Of a stretch of 25,712 bases of DNA, positions 24,501-25,712 are shown one piece after another. Origin of the DNA: an uncultured Candidatus Melainabacteria bacterium (GTDB lineage: Bacteria > Cyanobacteriota > Vampirovibrionia > Gastranaerophilales > Gastranaerophilaceae); the NCBI GenBank assembly GCA_946186335.1, contig CAMHMW010000011.1, forward strand, positions 1 through 25,712, written 5' to 3'. The stretch's first letter is position 1, and each line of letters opens with the position of its first letter. The notes beneath the pieces were generated by a model. The model searched no databases. It was not told where the DNA came from and saw only the letters and a program-made list of their open reading frames with translations. Position numbers and translations under genes: made by a program.

Positions 24501-25712
24501 ATGCCGCAGCGAATTCAGACGGAAAAATTACTCTTAATAATCTGAATATATTGAGTGGTTCTTTGATGTCCCTGCAAAAAGATTTTGCGATTAAAATACT
24601 GACAAATACGGGCGAAGGTGCTTTAGAACTTGCAATTTCGGATGAATTAGAAGCAATACTTGCCGCAAATGAACATATCATTGAAATTATCGGAGATACA
24701 TCAGGAGATGATCAGGTTCAGGCAGTAAACTACTGGACAGATAAATTCTATCATAATACGGTTTCTCAAAGAATAAATTACGGAAGATTAGGTCTTGCAA
24801 CCTCCGATGGCGGCACAACAAATGATTCTCTTGCAATATACGAATCTCGTCACACAGGCGGTGAAGATGCACATACTCTGATTGCAGATTCTCTTGCTTA
24901 TGTAAATCAGTCTGATTTGGCAGAAAGGACCTTTGAAACAAATGACTCCGAAGCTTTATATGAAGTTGATATAGCATTATCTCCTGACGGTTTGGGCGTA
25001 ACTGGTGCTGGCAGACTGACAATAAGCGGCGTAACTGACGGGGATAACAAATCTACAATAGACTTAAAAGAAAAAGCGGGCTTTGACTTAGAGAATGCAA
25101 CTGATTTGGTAATAAATGATGTACATCTCAAAGGCAGCGACATTTTGATAACCGTAAATAACGAGGACGCGACAATCGCGTTGAGTGATGCGGTATTAGA
25201 TGGCGGAATAGACGGACAGAAGAATTATGAGATGACGACGTCCGGTGCGACAGTACTGAACGGTGCAGTCAGCGGAGCGCAGTTAACGAATAGCGGCAAT
25301 TTAAGAGCAAACGCACAGATAAGCGGCACGATAGAGAATAATGCAGACAGTGTAATAACAGTTGGAGATGACGGTAAGTTAAACGGATCTGTAACGAATG
25401 AGGGAACAATAAGAGCAAATGCCGGAAATATAAGCGGCACGATAGAGAATAATAACCGGTTAGAATTTGAGGGAACCGGCAGTAACGGGAACGCAATAAC
25501 GGGAGACGGCACGACTTATATTCTGGCAGGCAGCAATACGACGAATACGGGCAGTATCGGTCAGGATGTGGAGATAGCACAGAATGGAGTATTAACAAGC
25601 GGAGCAGAGAATTTAGGCGGCGGCATAACAAATGCGGGCAGACTGAATTTAAGCGGGGTGTTGGGTAAGGCTGTAAGCGGAGCCGGTACGACCTATGTGG
25701 ATGGCAGCTTGG
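12533..25712 (+). CDS. Giant secreted Pmp-like beta-helix repeat protein (adhesin-like), 3' end beyond window
   Basis: One frame stays open from the ATG at 12533 to the right edge: 4393 codons, no stop seen. The N-terminus is a long signal peptide (charged KKYRKQNKKNNR, hydrophobic LAMAAFIGSVVFM, cleavage near PTAQA). Order: Q/S/T/E-rich linker containing translated palindromic repeats (residues 97-201); a unique region; 14 GGAI units (13622-15432) interrupted by a duplicated domain of about 86 residues; a linker with two WDND repeats; 23 GGA/GGG units (17099-18832); then four larger modules; and from about 25140 a T/N/G-rich segment (GTIENN, TNAGRLNLSG) like autotransporter passengers. FxxN plus GGA(I/L/V) is the signature of chlamydial polymorphic membrane proteins. 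A parallel beta-helix at the cell surface and an adhesion role are inferred. An outer-membrane barrel or other anchor is expected beyond the edge. I noticed only three cysteines. The start has a weak ribosome site. Confidence 0.88.
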   Translation, partial: MLKKYRKQNKKNNRLTNFLAMAAFIGSVVFMPTAQADESLTDERFSAKNNITVTPNETGIMSLAQNEGFGAVGNEIDKYLSYQGEETNGYSESFTVSHSEAAAEETQSMASNLPQAQVSQTQTPQTNIRLTESDISGGAFDVSVMTQTGSHSEVIAEESQGIASPTVRSFVFAQGEDSSGKILRHSEGEARGISKFYPLNDGLRGGTFTGGAAELPTPTLDALHAQDPTTYPNGSAYSYSVGSSTDYEVKVTDGTDSAYGNIELKDSTIIDWTRYTTEPSGYTWADDKVAGSDITISGNTITGAIRMKMPHNGVTPDSWNRYFTYTYTKPAGYDITQTRINDTIAADGSNVQNKVFAGISGNSNGGAIYNTQNLPTVDIIADFIGNSATSTSGTAQGGAIYNSGSSAIINSITGDFIGNSASSSFSGVYGGAIYNSGSSAKIESITGDFIGNYAKSTSGEAQGGAIYNRGTIGSITGDFIGNSATGSSSASAWGGAISNYGTIGSITGDFIGNSAIDDRWGDGGAISNYNGTISSIVGDFIGNSATGSSIACGGAISNRGTIGSITGDFIGNSATGSSSVEGGAILNSNGTISSITGDLIGNSAISSSANAYGGAIWNQASAVPLNSSDRQTITVTKYIATKSDGTTVVYWENSTKTNIDNYIAQGKKLEISYSVTIRSKRTDDQWETIQNNIANGTYITTDPTNTLIPANYWTPKYSEFSAEGNFVENSVTGATQALGGAIYNKSTATIDASDRYYTSIIKYTATNTETGETLEYWSNQTASRIAYNISKGRKLYVSSRSNSNYNYDATQWATLLANIQGGQYTTTDPEAGLTPSNYYVDHYVPSIMTISGNFIGNSATATGTDGLAQGGAIYNESKITLNGDFIGNSATSTSGTAQGGAISNRDNAIIGSIAGDFINNNVTGSESYGGAISNRDNAIIGSIAGDFIGNSVTGSDDYSYGGAIYNDGLIDLVADTRDINFYNNKANDTYNDVYQDDSALLQLNAASGKTITFNGTIEGNNYATEYEGILRGIVINKSTFEYYDSDIYDTVSVDRPTGGQYVFNNKVSGNNIYLFNGANVKFGTVEQADGSTTYGSYDLTDASGKLENDTNGGLIDTQNTIIDENKVTYLNLSSALSLAIDADLHGTSADTLTVGDTENSTIGANSLVISAINLITDSEEDVVNILMTDDSTLRAAYTLSGDIMNNITLATGVDFEVDSVSYDNTTGILTFNKYIAPDYNDTTLDKIRKDSEEYLADEHDTYELETTSGDGKLSVMLNGTRYFFTPDDDERDVLTGLCATGQDALVETSADNALYSLELDDGQGGTITKYYTYNVRKLPMSAYILTESDNPAHFEVKDYVWNDTNEELDEITYDLTLRKTEYGSGDATIAYGFTDDGAGNVTFGEVTAGADNQLAAAHYKNNYGTGDGKFYWLWDNDRKFVKTDAANAQVTYNYNNNYTNAAGTPDTSLYFKWDNDGKLVDATSSDANISYNYDSSKALARFDNYTTLTDVNGVFVNTNSAANGGGIDNRGTIDTINADFVKDVATSFGGGIYNDGYVTNLNGNFIKNSATYGGALYNVREINHLVGDIVGNSSESQGGGIFNTGNDAVIGEIRGNIIGNNAGISGGGIYNEAVINNITGDFVANTAVNLGAGLLNTGTVEQLNSNFIGNIATNFGGGIYSEGAINIITGDFVGNSSNTSGGGIYNSGSSAIIETITGNFTGNYARDFGGGIYNATGSITNINGDFINNTSHDMGGGLYNTNTISDITGDFIGNSTGNNGGGIYLGVVANTVKGDFIGNKTTVDTGLGGAAIFNLATVSLIDANMIGNTSASYGGAIYNGGNISTYTGDFIGNSAVLDGGAIYNDGGIISSLSGDFISNKSTNSDGGAIYNNNLGHINEIFGDFTDNTAQSGGAIYNLAATIIDSMVGKFTNNRASVDGGAIYNDGTISFVQGDFVKNSATGRGGGIYFNSNNGLITTLEGNFIENTAVSGGAIYSKDALISNLNSEFINNSATSGNGGAIAMYGEVSSIENLTGAFVNNSATGNGGAIYNEGTISNLDADFENNSADYGGAIYNTSIISNLYSNFKNNNASTHGGAIWTNQDMTLTADDEDLEISGNWIGTESDKVYEGIYVSGDNKTFTFNAVNGGTITINDIINGETGYNVLFNGDSAGSVLMNNEIQNADITPGAENVLNGSTLGLYNSNLYLNNGTNAEMALTSLTSRGDNNNIYIDFDVMNETSDVISATSASSGVLTIASFNLPSGQSFADITEEMSKAGYKVQILRVPTGSSLQLVLSNTAQIQLGNNDYVTGETTTAVDRDINAVTNWDDIYRQIVSLQTDYGKLGLATTTTENDSIGINYYRSETTTRDGDVMGDTFKLVVNAQTPEEREFTAGYIREDYVLTDNLGNLGGTSLTIDGKNVFNATLGIKGEGHSGIIEGAGKNLTVRDVGFAYVYDDGTFSYYNGLENFVSQNGGFINNAGNLTVSNVIFKGNKATGNGGHVLYNTGNVSSVTGAFIQNGDITVGNGAIYNTGSNAVISSIVLDAIENEALNGGIVASYNGATIENMEGSYYNNGAAQAGGVIYSDGSSAISVENALFKNNYSVASGGGVIYNASGNAEISVTNSTFEKNYSLNTGDLTKGGGAVSNAGVLSLTDVTFKDNASSGALGGAIYNTGTLSISANNANTLFDNNKSDATITVDGTSHTVSDGSYNDIYNTGTINLNAKTGRSITFNGEFENSAADKVVNINNSDTVNGGSYVFNNLYTAGVLNLYNGANVVLGSHTQKDNTETYGQMDIAELNVTGSDASEINLANGNIQVLKLGETNLAADLNVDLDMNLDGDELLSDTVQATYGSGTGKVVLNSINITGTKLFTDLNENVKMKLLYTDSDNLQLELSDDAKYQLGGTSAHKVYDEAVETLGTDAVGVITNFNDKLYNWKRTDEVFHYGVIGLVTTDTVNDSIGYIESFIDTQEGIRVNLDCLGDTLKLVVQATTPVERSFVAGTATSDYVVGEDLGNLGGTKLAIDGGNNNIGIDSNGYHGITIGSGKELIIENVGYADSSGTITSSWHGANLANAEETDIGGSVIRNGGNLKLLDSVFYNNLGNISGGVISNSGNIKTVSNVLFDNNSVNTNGGVLYNTGTINNIISSKFKNNRVVTSGDGGAIYNTGSVGYINADFINNETTGNGGAIYNTGIVTVGANISNPSVTFTNNVAGDNYNAIYQSAESSDAVLNINAAANHYVTFNDSITGQVSGNHHNIININKSNLVYQDANDIDTSIGYGGEYNFNDIISGNDLNIFNGAIINLGSFVHDDNSTSYGVLNLANHTFTTDGNGGLVNLENSHIDSHNFGTVTLGSDLHTQLDITVAEGGTSGTVDTITLIANSTGKNIVIDSLNFTQGSIADIVKGFVVQVLDETGDGSVKLTISDELQQIFNANEHVIEVIEAHEDDDPVTENTLWTKTFYEHYTTEKIVSGKLGLVTTNTEDDSIGVVETTSTGGDTTDESMGDTLRIVVQSATPAVRAFTAASNQTADYQVTEDLGELAGTKLTIQGDGTFGIKGDEQIDGGNDETITINHKGITVGSGKTLEINNVGSWHLSSSEEEAPVGSIVIDHSFGNFKDTHSESAFGVDIKGGAVYNNGGTVNIIDSVVANNIATYSANSNIYGYGAAVYNNAGAVNISAVERDVLIASNTSYDGAVYNDENSRLNIDSDNYNVIFSSNEGGAVTNAGDAFINRAKFENNTTVAGADTLAGAVHNSGTMLIKNSEFKNNTSQNAGGAIVNSGTMTVVNSEFTSNTSNQIGAGILNNEGTLNIFGGVFTGNKYGTDSSALHNKTASDNNSVINLNADGTYSVVFNDAVTGVYDEDYDGRAIININRSDLTYRNADNSLVEIGTDGRYEFNNTVSGNDINLYNNAKVFLGSYTSGTSTSHGYLNLAGNNFTNDTNGGLIDMANNYIQGNNLGNVTLQSDLGVKLDMDIVSDGSSATIDTITLNAAANSDGKITLNNLNILSGSLMSLQKDFAIKILTNTGEGALELAISDELEAILAANEHIIEIIGDTSGDDQVQAVNYWTDKFYHNTVSQRINYGRLGLATSDGGTTNDSLAIYESRHTGGEDAHTLIADSLAYVNQSDLAERTFETNDSEALYEVDIALSPDGLGVTGAGRLTISGVTDGDNKSTIDLKEKAGFDLENATDLVINDVHLKGSDILITVNNEDATIALSDAVLDGGIDGQKNYEMTTSGATVLNGAVSGAQLTNSGNLRANAQISGTIENNADSVITVGDDGKLNGSVTNEGTIRANAGNISGTIENNNRLEFEGTGSNGNAITGDGTTYILAGSNTTNTGSIGQDVEIAQNGVLTSGAENLGGGITNAGRLNLSGVLGKAVSGAGTTYVDGSL
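12822..12851 (+). repeat. Palindromic element inside coding sequence, copy 1 (left arm)
   Basis: The segment begins GTCATTCTGAGGC and continues GCCGAAGAAACTC, matching the left arm of the intergenic element at 4712-4740 with one extra base and few changes. It is translated as SHSEAAAEETQ. Confidence 0.8.
12981..13060 (+). repeat. Palindromic element inside coding sequence, copy 2 (full length)
   Basis: The left arm GTCATTCTGAGG...GAAGAATCTC (12981-13010) is followed by a middle part and then a diverged right arm (GTGCGATCTTTT...GCTCAGG). This has the same layout and nearly the same length (80 against 79) as the intergenic element. It is translated as SHSEVIAEESQGIA then VRSFVFAQGE. The right-arm peptide parallels RFFAIAQDD encoded by the intergenic copy in the same frame. 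Confidence 0.75.
13061..13135 (+). repeat. Palindromic element inside coding sequence, copy 3 with interleaved inverted repeats
   Basis: GATTCTTCGG is followed by GGTAAAATTTTG (A, 13070-13081), GTCATTCAGAGGG (B, 13083-13095), a middle part ending GGAATCTC, the exact reverse complement of A (13113-13124) and the exact reverse complement of B (13123-13135). It is translated without a stop, including RHSEGEARGIS. Confidence 0.75.
14414..14671 (+). repeat. Inserted duplicated domain, copy a
   Basis: An 86-residue segment without GGAI motifs interrupts the repeats. It has the pattern SDR..T..KY.AT...G.T..YW.N.T, then QGKKL, then DDQWETIQNNI, then TTDP and NYW. The second copy is at 14789-15049. 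I do not recognise the domain. Confidence 0.75.
14789..15049 (+). repeat. Inserted duplicated domain, copy b
   Basis: An 87-residue segment is alignable with 14414-14671: SDRYYTSIIKYTAT, ETLEYWSNQT, KGRKLYVSS, DATQWATLLANI, TTDP and NYY. The two copies are clearly homologous but diverged, so the duplication is older than the neighbouring GGAI repeats. Confidence 0.75.
16832..17014 (+). repeat. Two WDND...YNY coding repeats
   Basis: Two 66-base units (16832-16897 and 16949-17014) encode WDND(R/G)K(F/L)V...A.A...YNY(N/D). They lie in the linker between the two GGAI blocks. Function unknown. Confidence 0.65.
17099..18832 (+). repeat. Block B of GGGIYN/GGAIYN coding repeats, diverged
   Basis: I count 23 units averaging 75 bases (25 residues), each with a GG(A/G)I(Y/F)N core and an FxxN strand. 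Unlike block A, the DNA of the units has diverged while the protein motif is kept. Confidence 0.85.
19553..25135 (+). repeat. Four-fold higher-order module
   Basis: A segment of about 115 residues recurs at 19553-19894, 21368-21709, 22946-23311 and 24779-25135. Its pattern is YGxLGLxTT...NDSIG, then GDTLKLVV(Q/N)A.TP.ER.F.AG, then DLG.LGGTKL.I.G, then GITIGSGK.L.I..VG. Copy 4 is the most diverged. Each is preceded by a short SDEL..I..ANEH-like and W-x-Y-rich linker, and is followed by GGA-type beta-helix units in the first three cases. Spacing is 1815, 1578 and 1833 bases. Confidence 0.7.

Noticed and set aside
25225..25631. Overlapping minus-strand frames at the right edge
   Set aside because: They are antisense shadows of the giant gene, with composition dictated by its Asn/Gly/Thr codons.

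Overview
The window is AT-rich DNA with short intergenic gaps, a Gram-negative-type envelope repertoire, several families of short palindromic intergenic repeats and a long NusB of the kind found in Cyanobacteria. My best inference is a non-photosynthetic relative of Cyanobacteria (Vampirovibrionia/Melainabacteria, probably Gastranaerophilales). The evidence is the NusB N-terminus and insertion, the GH57 branching enzyme and the repeat families. There is no rRNA or marker tree to confirm it.

Positions 1-4530 are read on the minus strand: a DNA adenine methyltransferase cut by the window edge (1-1485), tRNA-Asp with its own promoter and terminator, a GH57 glucan branching enzyme and a secreted lytic transglycosylase. 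Positions 4531-4916 form a divergent intergenic region holding a palindromic repeat of about 79 bp.

Positions 4917-12228 are read on the plus strand: a secreted two-domain M16 zinc peptidase, an orphan-looking beta-class DNA methyltransferase, nusB, ftsY, a small M14 zinc carboxypeptidase/amidase and cysS. These are mostly housekeeping genes (transcription antitermination, membrane targeting, wall-peptide processing, Cys-tRNA charging).

Positions 12533-25712, half of the window, are one uninterrupted reading frame of 4393 codons that runs off the right edge. It encodes a giant secreted protein with a signal peptide and dozens of FxxN/GGA(I) units, the motif pair of chlamydial polymorphic membrane proteins (beta-helix passengers). 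It also contains inserted duplicated domains, a higher-order module of 1.6-1.8 kb present four times, and a terminal segment of different composition that looks like an autotransporter passenger. Its C-terminus is outside the window.

The most unusual observation is that the same palindromic element found between genes at 4712-4790 also occurs inside the N-terminal coding region of this giant gene, several times and always read in the same frame. This resembles what is known for Rickettsia palindromic elements, but in an unrelated lineage.
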